Positions 1 through 9,349 of a stretch of 64,000 bases of DNA are shown piece after piece. Both the position numbers and the translations under genes were made by a program. The stretch is from an uncultured archaeon (GTDB lineage: Archaea > Thermoplasmatota > Thermoplasmata > Thermoplasmatales > Thermoplasmataceae), in contig CP009479.1 of assembly GCA_000965745.1 (NCBI GenBank), forward strand, positions 1,436,457-1,500,456, written 5' to 3'. The notes below the pieces were generated by a model. That model was not told the DNA's origin and ran no database searches. It was given only the letters and a program-made list of their open reading frames with translations. Each line of letters starts with the position of its first letter. The first letter of the stretch is position 1.

Positions 1-2
1 TG

Positions 3-902
3 ATGAAGTGCACCGTCTGTAATTACAACTCCAGCAGCATGGATTATGCGGACCTCGGTGGCCATTTCATTGACATGGCATCAGAAAGTGATGCCGATCA
101 CATAATGTGGCTGAACCGTTTTATAACTAAATCAAAAACAGGGAGGCAGGACCTTGCCAATATGCTCAGGGAGTTCTTTGAGCTTAATGAATCTGGCCTC
201 AAGAGGTGGATCATAAACAGATTTGTGTCAAACTTCTTCTCTGAACCACCGCACCTGTTCATAGGGGCCATGCAATCACCTGAAAGAAAGGTGCTCCTGG
301 GGTATGTGGTGGAGCATCACCACTTTCTGAAGCAATGGATCAAATCATGCGCTTACGTCATAGCAAAGACGGATAATGAGGATGTGCAGATGTACGAAAT
401 GGAAAACATAATGGCTGAAATGCACGGTTTCGGATCAAAAACACCATCACATCATGAACTTCTACTCAGAATGGGGGAATCACTCGGACTGCCGCGAGAA
501 ACGGTTCTAATGTCCGAACCCCTGCCCGCAACAAGAAAGGCTATTGAACTCTGGGGAAATTTATCCAGAAACTCTCACTGGATAGAAATAATGGCAGCAA
601 TGCACTCTCTGGAACTCATAGCAACAAGGGGGCTTGAAAAATATGGTGCGAAATACTCTTACTTCGACCCAGCCATCTTCCAGAGGTCCGATATTCCAAA
701 TGAAGTTAAAGATTTCTTGAGAGAGGGCTACGACGCCGACGCTTCCCATTCGGATGAGGCTTTGAACCTTATTGAAAAATATTCAGATGAGTATGGGGAC
801 ATCCAGGCCATACAGGCAACATTCATCAGGTCGATGGTGGCTTTTGACAGCTACCTTAACGCAAGGCTGGAAAGGGGCGAGCAATATGAAAACGAATTAT
901 GA
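3..902 (+). CDS. Heme-oxygenase-fold (TenA/PqqC/HDO-like) protein with N-terminal zinc finger
   Basis: A 299-residue protein that starts two bases into the window, so a start further upstream cannot be excluded. The N-terminus has a C2H2-like metal site (C3, C6, H21, H33). The rest is all-helical and resembles the TenA/PqqC/heme-oxygenase-like fold, with histidine- and acid-rich helices at about residues 102-108 (VVEHHHF), 138-142 (AEMHG) and 198-204 (AAMHSLE). These could supply ligands to a di-metal centre, as in heme-oxygenase-like diiron oxidases. The substrate is unknown. The stop overlaps the next gene by 17 bases, so the two are probably translated together. The fold is a pattern-based inference; the zinc motif is visible directly. 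Confidence 0.7.
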   Translation: MKCTVCNYNSSSMDYADLGGHFIDMASESDADHIMWLNRFITKSKTGRQDLANMLREFFELNESGLKRWIINRFVSNFFSEPPHLFIGAMQSPERKVLLGYVVEHHHFLKQWIKSCAYVIAKTDNEDVQMYEMENIMAEMHGFGSKTPSHHELLLRMGESLGLPRETVLMSEPLPATRKAIELWGNLSRNSHWIEIMAAMHSLELIATRGLEKYGAKYSYFDPAIFQRSDIPNEVKDFLREGYDADASHSDEALNLIEKYSDEYGDIQAIQATFIRSMVAFDSYLNARLERGEQYENEL

Positions 903-1173
903 AGGGTGTGCCCTGTGTGATGCAACATGGGGAGAATACTGGAGAGAGATTGAAGGGCAGAACATGTTTTTCTGCTGCAATATCTGCGCTGATGCGTACG
1001 AGAACATGATAGGGGAGGTCAAAAAAAAAACAGGCTGGGAAGAACTGGACTATGTCGAAATAACCGGCAACTACCGGCTTGGCAGAACCTGCAGAGCCAC
1101 CAAAGGAGACAGTGAATACAAGTACTTCTTCAGGCACGAGAACGGGAATATTACCCAGTTTGAGGAAAGATAG
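886..1173 (+). CDS. Ta0938-like small zinc-binding protein
   Basis: A 95-residue protein with Cys pairs at C8/C11 and C30-C31/C34 and a further C69, consistent with a treble-clef or ribbon-type zinc site. It resembles the Thermoplasma acidophilum protein Ta0938, recalled as a solved small zinc protein of unknown function. The start was placed at 886 because the upstream in-frame stretch lies inside the preceding gene and does not look protein-like. The overlap with the heme-oxygenase-fold gene suggests a shared transcript and a shared role, possibly metal delivery or partner binding; that role is inference. Confidence 0.75.
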   Translation: MKTNYEGCALCDATWGEYWREIEGQNMFFCCNICADAYENMIGEVKKKTGWEELDYVEITGNYRLGRTCRATKGDSEYKYFFRHENGNITQFEER

Positions 1174-1174
1174 C

Positions 1175-2224
1175 CTAAAAGATTATTCCCTTGGACGCAA
1201 GCTTCTTCCTGATGAAATCGAACGCTTCCTCATTGTATCCTATATTTTCAGGTGGCAGGACACCTTTACCATCCACTTTCCCTTCAATGACCGCTTCGGC
1301 GATCACTGAAGCTGTGTATCCTGTCATGCGGCTCATGGAGCTAACCCCATTCTTATCGTCGTAACGGTCAATACAGAAGAATTCCCTGTTTTCCTTTCCT
1401 ATTCCTCTAACTATGAGGATGCAAACATCCTTTTCTCCCGTTCTCAGTTTTTCGAAAACCTGCTCAGAAACCTTTCTGACAGTGGTACCGGATACCTTCT
1501 TGTCAGAAAAGAAACCCATCTCCCTCAGAAATCTTATTTTTGCGAGGTGTCCCGGGTATCTGAGAGTCTTTTCGAACATGTTTACAACCCTGTCAGAATC
1601 CAGAAGTGTTCTCAGGCCGTCAGAGTAGAAAGCCTCGAAGTCACCCAGCCCCTCGACGTGAAAGCAGGATATGTCATCAAGGGGATCGACTTCCCTCAAT
1701 TTCCTCTCTGCTATTATTCTGGCAGGTCGGGTATACTCGTCTATCAACCCCTCAACAGACCAGGTTACAGCGTAGTCAAGAGGTGGTTTCTTTTCCTGAG
1801 GCAGCCCTGCTACGTACATCTCAACAGAATGGTATCTGCCCTCTTTCAACAGGTTCCCGGCCAGGATGTTGGAAAGGCCAGGTGCAAATCCTGCGTCAGG
1901 TATGAGGAGGGCATTGTTATCCTCGGCAAGGTCTTGAAGCTCCATTGGATCATTCTCCGAAAAAGATATGTCTACAACTTTTAACCCGTGCGATACAAGT
2001 TTCTTTACAACCCCGAAAGCAACACTCCCGGGAAGGGCTACAAGAACAACGTCGGACCTCTCAAGCACTTCCCAATGGTCATCTACGGTTCCTGCAAGCC
2101 ACCTTATGCCCTTGATCTTCTTCAGCCTCTCGGCGTCTAAATCAACAACTGCCACTTCATGGTTCCCTGAAAGATAATCTGAAATCGTTTTACCGATGGC
2201 CCCTGCTCCGACAACTGATATCAT
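1175..2224 (-). CDS. Saccharopine dehydrogenase-like NAD(P)-dependent oxidoreductase
   Basis: A 349-residue protein with an N-terminal Rossmann fold: the glycine motif GAGAIG is at residues 6-11, followed by an acidic residue at the end of strand 2 (VVDLD). The remaining two thirds match the saccharopine dehydrogenase / lysine 6-dehydrogenase family, including a catalytic-domain segment around DAGFAPGLSN. Members act on amino-acid-derived substrates, but the substrate cannot be told here. The gene converges on the zinc-protein gene with only one base between stops, and is divergent from the eIF2B-like gene. Confidence 0.8.
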   Translation of the reverse strand: MISVVGAGAIGKTISDYLSGNHEVAVVDLDAERLKKIKGIRWLAGTVDDHWEVLERSDVVLVALPGSVAFGVVKKLVSHGLKVVDISFSENDPMELQDLAEDNNALLIPDAGFAPGLSNILAGNLLKEGRYHSVEMYVAGLPQEKKPPLDYAVTWSVEGLIDEYTRPARIIAERKLREVDPLDDISCFHVEGLGDFEAFYSDGLRTLLDSDRVVNMFEKTLRYPGHLAKIRFLREMGFFSDKKVSGTTVRKVSEQVFEKLRTGEKDVCILIVRGIGKENREFFCIDRYDDKNGVSSMSRMTGYTASVIAEAVIEGKVDGKGVLPPENIGYNEEAFDFIRKKLASKGIIF

Positions 2225-2241
2225 GATTTCATTAAGTGTTG

Positions 2242-2250
2242 GTTATATAA
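2242..2250 (+). promoter_or_regulatory. TATA box for the eIF2B-like gene
   Basis: The stretch gttatataaa lies about 45 bases before the ATG at 2291, in the 66-base gap between two divergent genes. An archaeal TSS about 25 bases downstream would give a leader of roughly 20 bases. Confidence 0.5.
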
Positions 2251-2290
2251 AATTACCATCCCTTAGCAAAGATTATGCCGCTGTTAGCCC

Positions 2291-3127
2291 ATGGTTAATG
2301 CGTTAATGGCAGGCAATAACTCTGAAAACTCCCTGAATGAGATCGTCAGGGACAACAGGTCCGGTTCAACAGAGCTTTCATTGAAGGTGGCAGATTTCTA
2401 TTCCAGATGCTCCAGCTGCAATGGGGACTTCATGAAAGACGCGATGGGAAGGATAGGCTCCGCCCACATTGGGATGGGGCTAGTGAGAAATACAAACAGA
2501 ATCATGTTTTCAGCATGGGAAAACGATCCTCACTCCCTGGTTGAGGAATCTGAAAAACTGAAACTGCAAATAAAAACCCTGTCCGAAAAGGCTGTGAAAA
2601 ATTCTCCGGATATCCTGCCCGACGGGGTATCGGTGGCTACTATAAGCAATAGTTCAGCAGTCAGAAACGCTCTTGTTTTAAACAGGAAGAAAATTGCGCG
2701 GGTATATGTACTGGAAAGTAGGCCGGGGCTGGAGGGGCAGTCAATGGCGGAGGAACTCGACAGAAACGGGATCGACACTGTGCTAATGGTTGATGCGGCT
2801 GTCCAGAAGGCATCCCAACTCGCAGGCATCGCCATATGCGGCTCCGATTCTGTGTTGTCAGACTACTCCCTGGTGCACAAAGTCGGAACGTACCCCCTGT
2901 TCATGTCGATGAGAAAAGAAAACAGGAAAACCTACTCTCTTTCGATAAGCCTGAAGTTTGAAGCCGAATTCGACGGTGGGTCTTACCCTTCATTTGCCGT
3001 TCACGACCCACGGGAGATCGTGCAAGGAAACCTCGAAGCACTGAACTTATATTTTGACATAACCCCTCCAACGCTAATTACAGCGTATGTGACGGACAGG
3101 GGGATCCACTTACCACGGAGCGATTAG
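2291..3127 (+). CDS. eIF2B alpha/beta/delta-family protein (IF-2B domain)
   Basis: A 278-residue protein with the IF-2B domain of eIF2B regulatory subunits, 5-methylthioribose-1-phosphate isomerase and ribose-1,5-bisphosphate isomerase. The hallmark stretch ESRPGLEGQ, followed by a variable substrate loop and VDAAVQ, is visible around residues 145-180, and the C-terminal family segment is present. Archaeal members are often labelled translation factors, but several are sugar-phosphate isomerases. No RuBisCO or other AMP-pathway gene lies in the window, so the reaction is open. ATGs at 2291 and slightly downstream are possible starts; the first fits the TATA box at 2242-2250. Confidence 0.75.
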   Translation: MVNALMAGNNSENSLNEIVRDNRSGSTELSLKVADFYSRCSSCNGDFMKDAMGRIGSAHIGMGLVRNTNRIMFSAWENDPHSLVEESEKLKLQIKTLSEKAVKNSPDILPDGVSVATISNSSAVRNALVLNRKKIARVYVLESRPGLEGQSMAEELDRNGIDTVLMVDAAVQKASQLAGIAICGSDSVLSDYSLVHKVGTYPLFMSMRKENRKTYSLSISLKFEAEFDGGSYPSFAVHDPREIVQGNLEALNLYFDITPPTLITAYVTDRGIHLPRSD

Positions 3128-3173
3128 CAAATCTTTATAACTCCCGACTTTTATGGCGCCTTGATACTGATAT

Positions 3174-3758
3174 ATGAGCTCCTTTGTAAACTTCCTTTCC
3201 AAGTTGCTTGCCAATCCACTCAGCTACTTCAATCTGCCAAATTTCCAGATCTACCAGCTCTCATTCTTCGCGATTCTCATTTTCGTCCTGATTGCATTGA
3301 GGGTGGGACTTTCAGTGGCTGGCAGGAAGTATTCTACTCTTAAGCTTTTTACTGGTCCTGTTTTCCTGGTGCTCCTGGTTACTTACAACTATTACAATTC
3401 CTATCTTGTCTCGCTGACTCTTAACCTCTCAAGCCTGACGAAGGTCGAAGTACTTCTAGTCCCGTTCCTTGTGGCGCTTGGAATTGCCGCAGGCCACAGG
3501 CTTGCCAGGAACGACAGAGTTTATATTAAGAAAGGTGCGCCGCACTACAGCAGTTCTGCGATCATCTCATTAGTATGGGCGCTTTCTTTCCTGATCAGGA
3601 TGGGCATAATCACCTACCTGCCGCTCATACAGGTAAGCGTTGCAATCTTCTCCTCTGTTGTGCTGGATATCGCCACAGGACTTATCCTCGGAGAGTCGCT
3701 TAAAATATACAGGACGTACAGGAGGAACTTTTCAGGTGCGGATGCCTCTCCGGCATGA
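3174..3758 (+). CDS. Integral membrane protein, about five TM segments
   Basis: A 194-residue hydrophobic protein with TM segments near residues 28-48, 58-76, 91-108, 127-147 and 150-172, separated by short basic loops (RNDRVYIKKG). The C-terminal tail is polar and basic, so probably cytoplasmic. No catalytic motif is visible; the size and layout resemble CcdC/DUF1453-type membrane proteins, but this is a loose comparison. It starts 47 bases after the eIF2B-like gene and ends 203 bases before the pilin gene. Confidence 0.6.
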   Translation: MSSFVNFLSKLLANPLSYFNLPNFQIYQLSFFAILIFVLIALRVGLSVAGRKYSTLKLFTGPVFLVLLVTYNYYNSYLVSLTLNLSSLTKVEVLLVPFLVALGIAAGHRLARNDRVYIKKGAPHYSSSAIISLVWALSFLIRMGIITYLPLIQVSVAIFSSVVLDIATGLILGESLKIYRTYRRNFSGADASPA

Positions 3759-3763
3759 TGAAC

Positions 3764-3804
3764 CATGCGAAATTATTCGAAAAAACAAATTTCGCATGCG
3801 AAAT
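3764..3804. promoter_or_regulatory. Palindrome and repeated half-site upstream of pilin gene
   Basis: The 10-mer catgcgaaat occurs at 3764-3773 and again at 3795-3804, 31 bases apart, about three helical turns. The second copy is half of the perfect 16-base palindrome atttcgcatgcgaaat at 3789-3804. The elements sit in the gap between a membrane protein stop and a type IV pilin promoter. Spacing and symmetry suggest a dimeric regulator site, or a transcript-end hairpin for the upstream gene. Confidence 0.4.
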
Positions 3805-3908
3805 GGTGTCAGACAACTGTATATAGTTATGCAACTGGCTGTACAGGCATACATGTATGGGCTTAATATCTCGAGACTTCCTATATCCCGTTCTTTTCGG
3901 ACGAAAGA

Positions 3909-3920
3909 TTTATTATTATA
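3909..3920 (+). promoter_or_regulatory. TATA box and RBS of pilin gene
   Basis: The AT-rich element tttattattata lies about 45 bases before the ATG at 3962. A GTGAT Shine-Dalgarno match at 3952-3956, five bases before the ATG, supports that start. Confidence 0.45.
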
Positions 3921-3961
3921 GCGCAGTTGTGATTTACCACGCATTGGCTGTGTGATTTACG

Positions 3962-4441
3962 ATGAAAGAAGTAATACAGAGACAAGATAAGGCAGTATCA
4001 CCAATAATTGCAACTATATTGCTGATCGCCATTACAGTGGTCCTGGCTGCAACTTTATACACTATTCTTGGCGGCTACACAACATTCCTTGGGGCATCCA
4101 CTCCCACGGCGTCAGTTCAGGTAACAAATTCGTCGACATCTACTCTCCCGTTCTATTTTGTCTACGTGGAGCAATTCGGCGGCAACGTATCGCTTAACTC
4201 AGTTCAGCTTAGGATAACGGAGGCCAACAACTCGATCTACGTTGTACCGTTGGCTCAAGGCACTACTAGCATTGCAGGTGGCCTGTGGAATCTAACAGTA
4301 AGGGGCTCTTCATATCTGAGTGCTTCTACGGCCATGACACTACAGGGAAACAAAGGGTTATCACCACTTCCTTTCATAGTGCAGATACAGCTGATTGACC
4401 TGAAAACAAACGGAGTAATTTCCACGAATACTGTCCAGTAG
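3962..4441 (+). CDS. Archaeal type IV pilin-like protein with class III signal peptide
   Basis: A 159-residue protein with a short charged leader followed by KAVSPIIATILLIAITVVL, the typical archaeal Pilin_N/DUF1628 N-terminus. Prepilin peptidase would cut near the KA(V)SP boundary, leaving a hydrophobic helix that packs in the filament core. The rest is Ser/Thr/Asn-rich with several NxS/T sequons, as expected for an exposed, glycosylated headgroup. No pilus ATPase, platform protein or prepilin peptidase lies in the window, so assembly genes must be elsewhere. The palindromic element upstream may control it. Confidence 0.85.
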   Translation: MKEVIQRQDKAVSPIIATILLIAITVVLAATLYTILGGYTTFLGASTPTASVQVTNSSTSTLPFYFVYVEQFGGNVSLNSVQLRITEANNSIYVVPLAQGTTSIAGGLWNLTVRGSSYLSASTAMTLQGNKGLSPLPFIVQIQLIDLKTNGVISTNTVQ

Positions 4442-4524
4442 TATTCATTTATATTATTTTATAAGAAAAAAATAGAACGGTTATAGTAAGATTTCAAGGA
4501 AAGATCTAACCAGCCTCTCCCGCT

Positions 4525-6609
4525 TCATTGTTTCCTTGAAAGCAGCTTGATTAAGTCTTCCGGCTTATATACCGGCGGGTAACAGGTATTGTCTGAACAC
4601 ACATAGACCGTGGTTTTTCCGCCTTCCATTTCCGTGTTCCTTACCCTTTCCGAAAGTTCCCGTATCTTTTGATCTTCGCCGTCATAAAGAACTGTTACTT
4701 TGTTTGGGAGGAACCTCTGCCTGAGCTCATCTACAATCTGAACAGTCGCCGGCAGATCTTTGTTCCCGGCAACAGTGATCTCGAATGACGGTCCAACTGC
4801 AAAGTCTATTGCAGTCGCCAGGAACGTGTGATACATGGGCCCCATCCTCATGTCCTCTGCCACCGAACTTGCCACCTTGAACGCCTTTTCCCTCAGTTCT
4901 TCATCACCCTTTATCAGCGATATCCTGAGCATGTTCAGCATCTGGACGGAATTTCCCGATGGCACTGCCCCGTCGTGCCCCTCTTTTGGCCTTATAAGAA
5001 CCGTTTCGGAAGAATCGGGAGTGTAATAGAAACCACCGCTCTTCCCATCCCAGAAATGCTCCAGCGAGTAATCCATAAGTTTCATGGCGCATGCAAGGTA
5101 CTTCGCCTCGAAAGTTGCCTCATACAGCTCAAGGAGCCCCCATGTGAGGAACGCGTAGTCATCGATGAATCCGTCAACAGCAGCTTCCCCGTCCCTGTAT
5201 CTGTGCAGGAGCTTTCCGTCTGAATACATCCTGTCGAGAATGAAATCTGCTGCTTTCTGTGCAATATCCAAGTATTCCTGGTCGGAAAATTTCTGGAACG
5301 ACCTTGACAACGCCGCTATCATCAGGCCATTCATATCGGCAAGCACCTTGTCATCCATATGGGGGTAAACTCTCTTGCTCCTGCGTTCCAGAAGTTTTTC
5401 TCTCAATGAGTTTATCTTCGAAATGAATTCTTCATCTCCTTCGTCCCGACTGCCTGCAATCTTCCTCAGCAACTGCTCCAGGAAAAGGATATTCTTTCCG
5501 GTGCTTCTGCCTGTTGCCTCTTCAACATAATTACCTTCTGGGTCTATGTTGAAGACCTCCGCAAACAGCTCACCATCATCGTTGCCCAGGGCTGACATGA
5601 TCTCTTCCCATTTCCAGGTGTAGTATTTTCCCTCCTCATTTTCACTGTCAGCATCTATCGCAGTGTACACTCCGCCTTCAGGGCTGAGCATTTCGCGCTT
5701 TACAAACTCGAGGATCTCGTCGGATACGTGCTTGTAGAAATCATTTCCGGTCAGGACAAAAGCATCAGTGTAGGCGAGCATTAGAAGTGCCTGGTCATAA
5801 ATCATCTTCTCGAAATGCGGGAGGAACCATCCTGAGTCCGTGGAATACCTGTGAAATCCGAAGCCGATCTGATCATACACGCCCCCCATCCTCATCCTGA
5901 GCAGTGTCTTTTCCACCATTTCAAGACTCTCGGACTCTCCGTGCCTTTTGAAGTGCCGCATTAGAAACAGGAGGTTGTGCGGCGACGGAAACTTGGGTGC
6001 GACCCCAAATCCACCGTTGTCCCTGTCAAAATTCGCCTTAAGGCTGTCATACACTCTATTCAGGGTCTCTTCATTTACTATGTCACCACTCTGCTCCCTG
6101 ACAACCTTTTTCATGTTCCCGATCACTTCGTCAGCCTTTGTTTCAAGATCATTCCTGCTCTCTTTCCAGAGGTCATTTATCCCCTTGGCGAGCTCAACTA
6201 ACCCCATCTGGCCATGCCTGCTCTCCTTTGGGATGTACGTGAGTGCGAAAATGGGCTTCTTCTCAGGGGTCATAATTATGTTTAAGGGCCATCCTCCTGA
6301 TCCAGTCATCATCTGGCTAACAATCATGTAAGTGCTGTCAAGGTCCGGCCTCTCCTCTCTGTCAACCTTGATGCATACAAATACTTCATTGAGAACCTTG
6401 GCAACGCCCTCATCCTCAAAGGACTCCCTTTCCATTACGTGGCACCAGTGGCAGGTTGAGTATCCTATACTAAGAAACACAGGTTTATCCTCTTTCCTTG
6501 CCTTCTCAAAAGCTTCTTCAGACCATGGGTGCCAGTCCACCGGATTATGTGCATGCTGCAGCAGATAAGGGCTTTTTTCATTGATCAGTCTGTTAGTGTG
6601 TTCATCCAT
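4525..6609 (-). CDS. Thioredoxin-domain DUF255 protein (YyaL/SPATA20 family)
   Basis: A 694-residue protein of usual family length. The N-terminal thioredoxin-like domain carries a CHWC redox motif at residues 53-56 within the family signature [14 protein letters not shown]...[14 protein letters not shown]. The C-terminal two thirds form an (alpha/alpha)-barrel like N-acylglucosamine 2-epimerase/glycosidase folds, with signatures such as [17 protein letters not shown] and [10 protein letters not shown]. The function of the family is unsettled. It faces the pilin gene convergently and is divergent from the phosphatase gene. Confidence 0.9.
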   Translation of the reverse strand: MDEHTNRLINEKSPYLLQHAHNPVDWHPWSEEAFEKARKEDKPVFLSIGYSTCHWCHVMERESFEDEGVAKVLNEVFVCIKVDREERPDLDSTYMIVSQMMTGSGGWPLNIIMTPEKKPIFALTYIPKESRHGQMGLVELAKGINDLWKESRNDLETKADEVIGNMKKVVREQSGDIVNEETLNRVYDSLKANFDRDNGGFGVAPKFPSPHNLLFLMRHFKRHGESESLEMVEKTLLRMRMGGVYDQIGFGFHRYSTDSGWFLPHFEKMIYDQALLMLAYTDAFVLTGNDFYKHVSDEILEFVKREMLSPEGGVYTAIDADSENEEGKYYTWKWEEIMSALGNDDGELFAEVFNIDPEGNYVEEATGRSTGKNILFLEQLLRKIAGSRDEGDEEFISKINSLREKLLERRSKRVYPHMDDKVLADMNGLMIAALSRSFQKFSDQEYLDIAQKAADFILDRMYSDGKLLHRYRDGEAAVDGFIDDYAFLTWGLLELYEATFEAKYLACAMKLMDYSLEHFWDGKSGGFYYTPDSSETVLIRPKEGHDGAVPSGNSVQMLNMLRISLIKGDEELREKAFKVASSVAEDMRMGPMYHTFLATAIDFAVGPSFEITVAGNKDLPATVQIVDELRQRFLPNKVTVLYDGEDQKIRELSERVRNTEMEGGKTTVYVCSDNTCYPPVYKPEDLIKLLSRKQ

Positions 6610-6781
6610 CTTGAAGTCCCCGCATCATGATTTATTTCTCTTATTAACAATTGATGTATAGGCAGGGGGAATATTGATTGCTCCAGGCGATGAGTTCAGG
6701 CTTGTCTGCATTGATTGAAGTTTCAGCAGAATATGCCGGTAGCCGATTTTATTTTTAAGCCAGAAGTCACTTCCATGCCTG

Positions 6782-7354
6782 ATGGACTCCATTATACTTG
6801 TTAGGCATGGTCAGAGTACCTTGAACGTACAGAGAGTGATATCATGCGATCATGGAGGTTACCCTCTCACTCACGTGGGGGGAGGGGAGGTAGAATACCT
6901 GTCCTCCCAGCTTACTGGAATTCGCCTGTCAGGGATTCTCTCTTCCCCGGTGCTAAGGGCACGGCAGACAAGCGAGATAATCTCCAGAGCGTTGCAGCGT
7001 GACTACGAAGTGGATAATCGCATCAGGGAATCAGGGCTTGGCAAGTACAACAATTTCAAAATAACAGGCATGCCGCCTCTGTCCCATGAGGAACTCGGCA
7101 TGGAATCGTGGGAATCCCACATCGAGAGATTTCTCTCCCTGATTGATTCCAGAAGTGGAAGGCACATACTGGTCTCACACGCTTATCCAATAAGGGCGAT
7201 TCTCTCCCACTACCTTGGTTTGGGGGAACATGAAAGCCTTGGAATTGAGGTAAGAAATGCAACAGCATCGGTCATCGACGTTGAAAACAGGATAGTCCTA
7301 AGCATTGGATCTTCAATTATAAGCGGCAGGGTTCTGGAATTCCTAAGGTCATGA
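6782..7354 (+). CDS. Histidine phosphatase superfamily (phosphoglycerate-mutase-like)
   Basis: A 190-residue protein with the catalytic RHG motif at residues 8-10 (phosphohistidine H9), R61 in a SSPVLRARQT motif, and the second catalytic His (H133) in VSHAYPIRAI. This is the branch-1 histidine phosphatase pattern. The protein is shorter than dPGM, so a small-molecule phosphatase is more likely than glycolytic mutase, but the substrate is not evident. An AT-rich TATA-like element (ttttatttttaag, about 6746-6760) precedes it. Confidence 0.8.
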   Translation: MDSIILVRHGQSTLNVQRVISCDHGGYPLTHVGGGEVEYLSSQLTGIRLSGILSSPVLRARQTSEIISRALQRDYEVDNRIRESGLGKYNNFKITGMPPLSHEELGMESWESHIERFLSLIDSRSGRHILVSHAYPIRAILSHYLGLGEHESLGIEVRNATASVIDVENRIVLSIGSSIISGRVLEFLRS

Positions 7355-7372
7355 GGAATGATGCTGCCTTTG

Positions 7373-7846
7373 CTACTCTTTGCTGTAAATCTCTCGGACT
7401 CTTCCACTTATCAGCTCTCCAACGTCAGCTAGAAATACTTCATCTTCTTTGTTGAATGCTGATGCAGTGTTGGAATCAAGATCGAGCTCTCCAATAGGCA
7501 ACTGCCCATCCCTGATTGGCACAACAAGTTCGGACCTGGTTGAACGGAAGCAGGCAAGATAATCGGAATTTGATGTCACATCAGGCTCATTGACTATGGC
7601 GTTTGTCACAATTGCCTTGCTGCAAAGGCCGTCCCCTATGGATATGACATTATGTTCTGTCTTCTCCCCTGCAAACGTGTCGAGAACCAGCTTCTCACCT
7701 TTTACAACGTAAATGCCGACCCAATTGTAATTCCCGTTAACATTCATCAGCTCTTTGCAGACAAACTCAAAAAGCTCCTTTCTGTCTCCGCTCAATCTGG
7801 ACTTCAGCAACTTAAGAAACTGTTCCCCGCTCTCCATTGCAATCAT
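7373..7846 (-). CDS. msrC: Free methionine-(R)-sulfoxide reductase (GAF domain)
   Basis: A single GAF-domain protein of about 157 residues. It follows the fRMsr pattern: NWVGIYVV, GDGLCSKA with a conserved Cys, DYLACFRSTRSELVVPI with the second Cys, then GELDLDS. In that family these cysteines reduce free Met-R-sulfoxide through a disulfide relay. The open frame extends to 7987 but would cross the divergent cysS promoter. An AGGAT element precedes ATGs at 7846 and 7837, so one of these is the likely start. A cytosolic antioxidant role fits an aerobic acidophile. Confidence 0.7.
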   Translation of the reverse strand: MIAMESGEQFLKLLKSRLSGDRKELFEFVCKELMNVNGNYNWVGIYVVKGEKLVLDTFAGEKTEHNVISIGDGLCSKAIVTNAIVNEPDVTSNSDYLACFRSTRSELVVPIRDGQLPIGELDLDSNTASAFNKEDEVFLADVGELISGRVREIYSKE

Positions 7847-7962
7847 TATCCTTTCTGCATTTATACCCGTTTCCTGTCGTGGAAAACTACAGTAGCTGTA
7901 CAGTGCAACGGGCAAAATCAGGTAAATTATTAAGTGAACTTCGCATTTATTGATAATCACAG

Positions 7963-9333
7963 ATGTTCTTCCACAACACCTTAACAAGGAGCCCGCAGGA
8001 GTTCAAACCTATGCACAGGGGGAGGATTAACCTCTTTGTCTGCGGACCGACGGTGCAGGATCACTTCCACATCGGCCACGCGCGCACATACATCTTCTTT
8101 GATGCAGTTGCAAAGTTTCTGAGGAAAACCGGGTACTCCGTATTCTACCTTCAGAACATCACCGATATAGATGACAAGATAATTAACCGCGCAAAGGAAG
8201 AGAAGTCTGATCCTCTTGAACTAGCCGAATCATATCTCGAGGAATACTACCGGGAGATGAAGGAACTGAAGGTTGACAGCATTAACTTCTATGCCAGGGC
8301 AACTCTTCACATCGATGAGATCGTTTCCCAGATTGAGAGGCTGGTTTCCGCCGGACTTGCCTACGAAACAGAAGATGGCGTCTACTTCGAGGTGAGGAAG
8401 TTCAAAGATTATGGGGAACTCTCCGGGCAGAATCTCGACCAGATCAAGCATGGTGTTAGAACTGACATAAGCGAAAGCAAGAGAAACCCGGAAGACTTCG
8501 TTGTATGGAAGAAAATGAAACCGGGAGAGCCATTCTGGGACTCTCCATGGGGCAAGGGAAGGCCTGGGTGGCACGTTGAGGATACCGCAATAACCGAGTC
8601 TTATTTCGGCGAGGAGTATGACATACACGGTGCAGGATCTGACCTTATATTCCCGCACCACGAAGCTGAAAATGCCATTGCCCGCTCGCTTTCTGGAAAG
8701 AAGCACCTTGCAAGATACTGGATCCATACCGGAATGCTGAATGTGAACAGTGAGAAAATGTCAAAATCCCTGAAGAACTTCAGAACAATTTCGGAAATAC
8801 TTGAAAACTACTCCCCTGAAGTCCTGAGGTACGCGATGCTAAATGCGAATTACAGGACAATGCTGGACTTTTCAGAAGAAATGATGGAAAGCTCCAGAGA
8901 AAATGTGGGTTATATAACTAAAGTCTACAAAAGGCTGAAAAAGGTCAAGGGAAAGGAGGGGAAGTTTAAGATCGATCTAAAGTCAGAACTTTCGACACTC
9001 ACGAAGGCGATGGAGGCCGACTTTGACACACGCGGAGTGATAATGAGGCTTCTAGAAATATGCTCGGACATAAACAGGAATATAGAAAGCATATCATCAG
9101 AGTCTGCGGACTCAATCATTGAACTCCTGGACTGGGCTAACAGCTTTCTGGGAATAGTTGAAAGCGGTGAGCAGCCATTGGGCTACGGCCTTATTTCATC
9201 CATTCTTGAAATAAGGAAAGACCTCAGGAAGAAGAAGGAGTTCGATCTTTCCGACAGAATAAGGGCCGAGTTGAAGGCATACGGGATCTACATTGAAGAT
9301 GTGAATGGCGGGACGGAATGGTGGTTCGAATAA
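7963..9333 (+). CDS. cysS: Cysteinyl-tRNA synthetase
   Basis: A 456-residue class I aminoacyl-tRNA synthetase. It has the zinc-site cysteine in LFVCGPT (C27), the HIGH motif at 36-39 (HIGHAR), the CysRS signature RPGWHVEDTA, the zinc-ligand stretch FPHHEAENA and the KMSKS loop at 265-269. Length matches the family. It charges tRNA-Cys in the cytoplasm. It is divergent from the methionine-sulfoxide reductase gene, with an AT-rich element (aaattattaag, about 7924-7934) as a possible promoter. The nicotinamidase gene follows after 16 bases. Confidence 0.97.
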   Translation: MFFHNTLTRSPQEFKPMHRGRINLFVCGPTVQDHFHIGHARTYIFFDAVAKFLRKTGYSVFYLQNITDIDDKIINRAKEEKSDPLELAESYLEEYYREMKELKVDSINFYARATLHIDEIVSQIERLVSAGLAYETEDGVYFEVRKFKDYGELSGQNLDQIKHGVRTDISESKRNPEDFVVWKKMKPGEPFWDSPWGKGRPGWHVEDTAITESYFGEEYDIHGAGSDLIFPHHEAENAIARSLSGKKHLARYWIHTGMLNVNSEKMSKSLKNFRTISEILENYSPEVLRYAMLNANYRTMLDFSEEMMESSRENVGYITKVYKRLKKVKGKEGKFKIDLKSELSTLTKAMEADFDTRGVIMRLLEICSDINRNIESISSESADSIIELLDWANSFLGIVESGEQPLGYGLISSILEIRKDLRKKKEFDLSDRIRAELKAYGIYIEDVNGGTEWWFE

Positions 9334-9349
9334 ACCATGAAGGAAGCAG

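Noticed and set aside
7847-7987. N-terminal extension of the methionine sulfoxide reductase frame
   Set aside because: It overlaps the divergent cysS start, and the family domain begins after the internal ATG with an AGGAT site.
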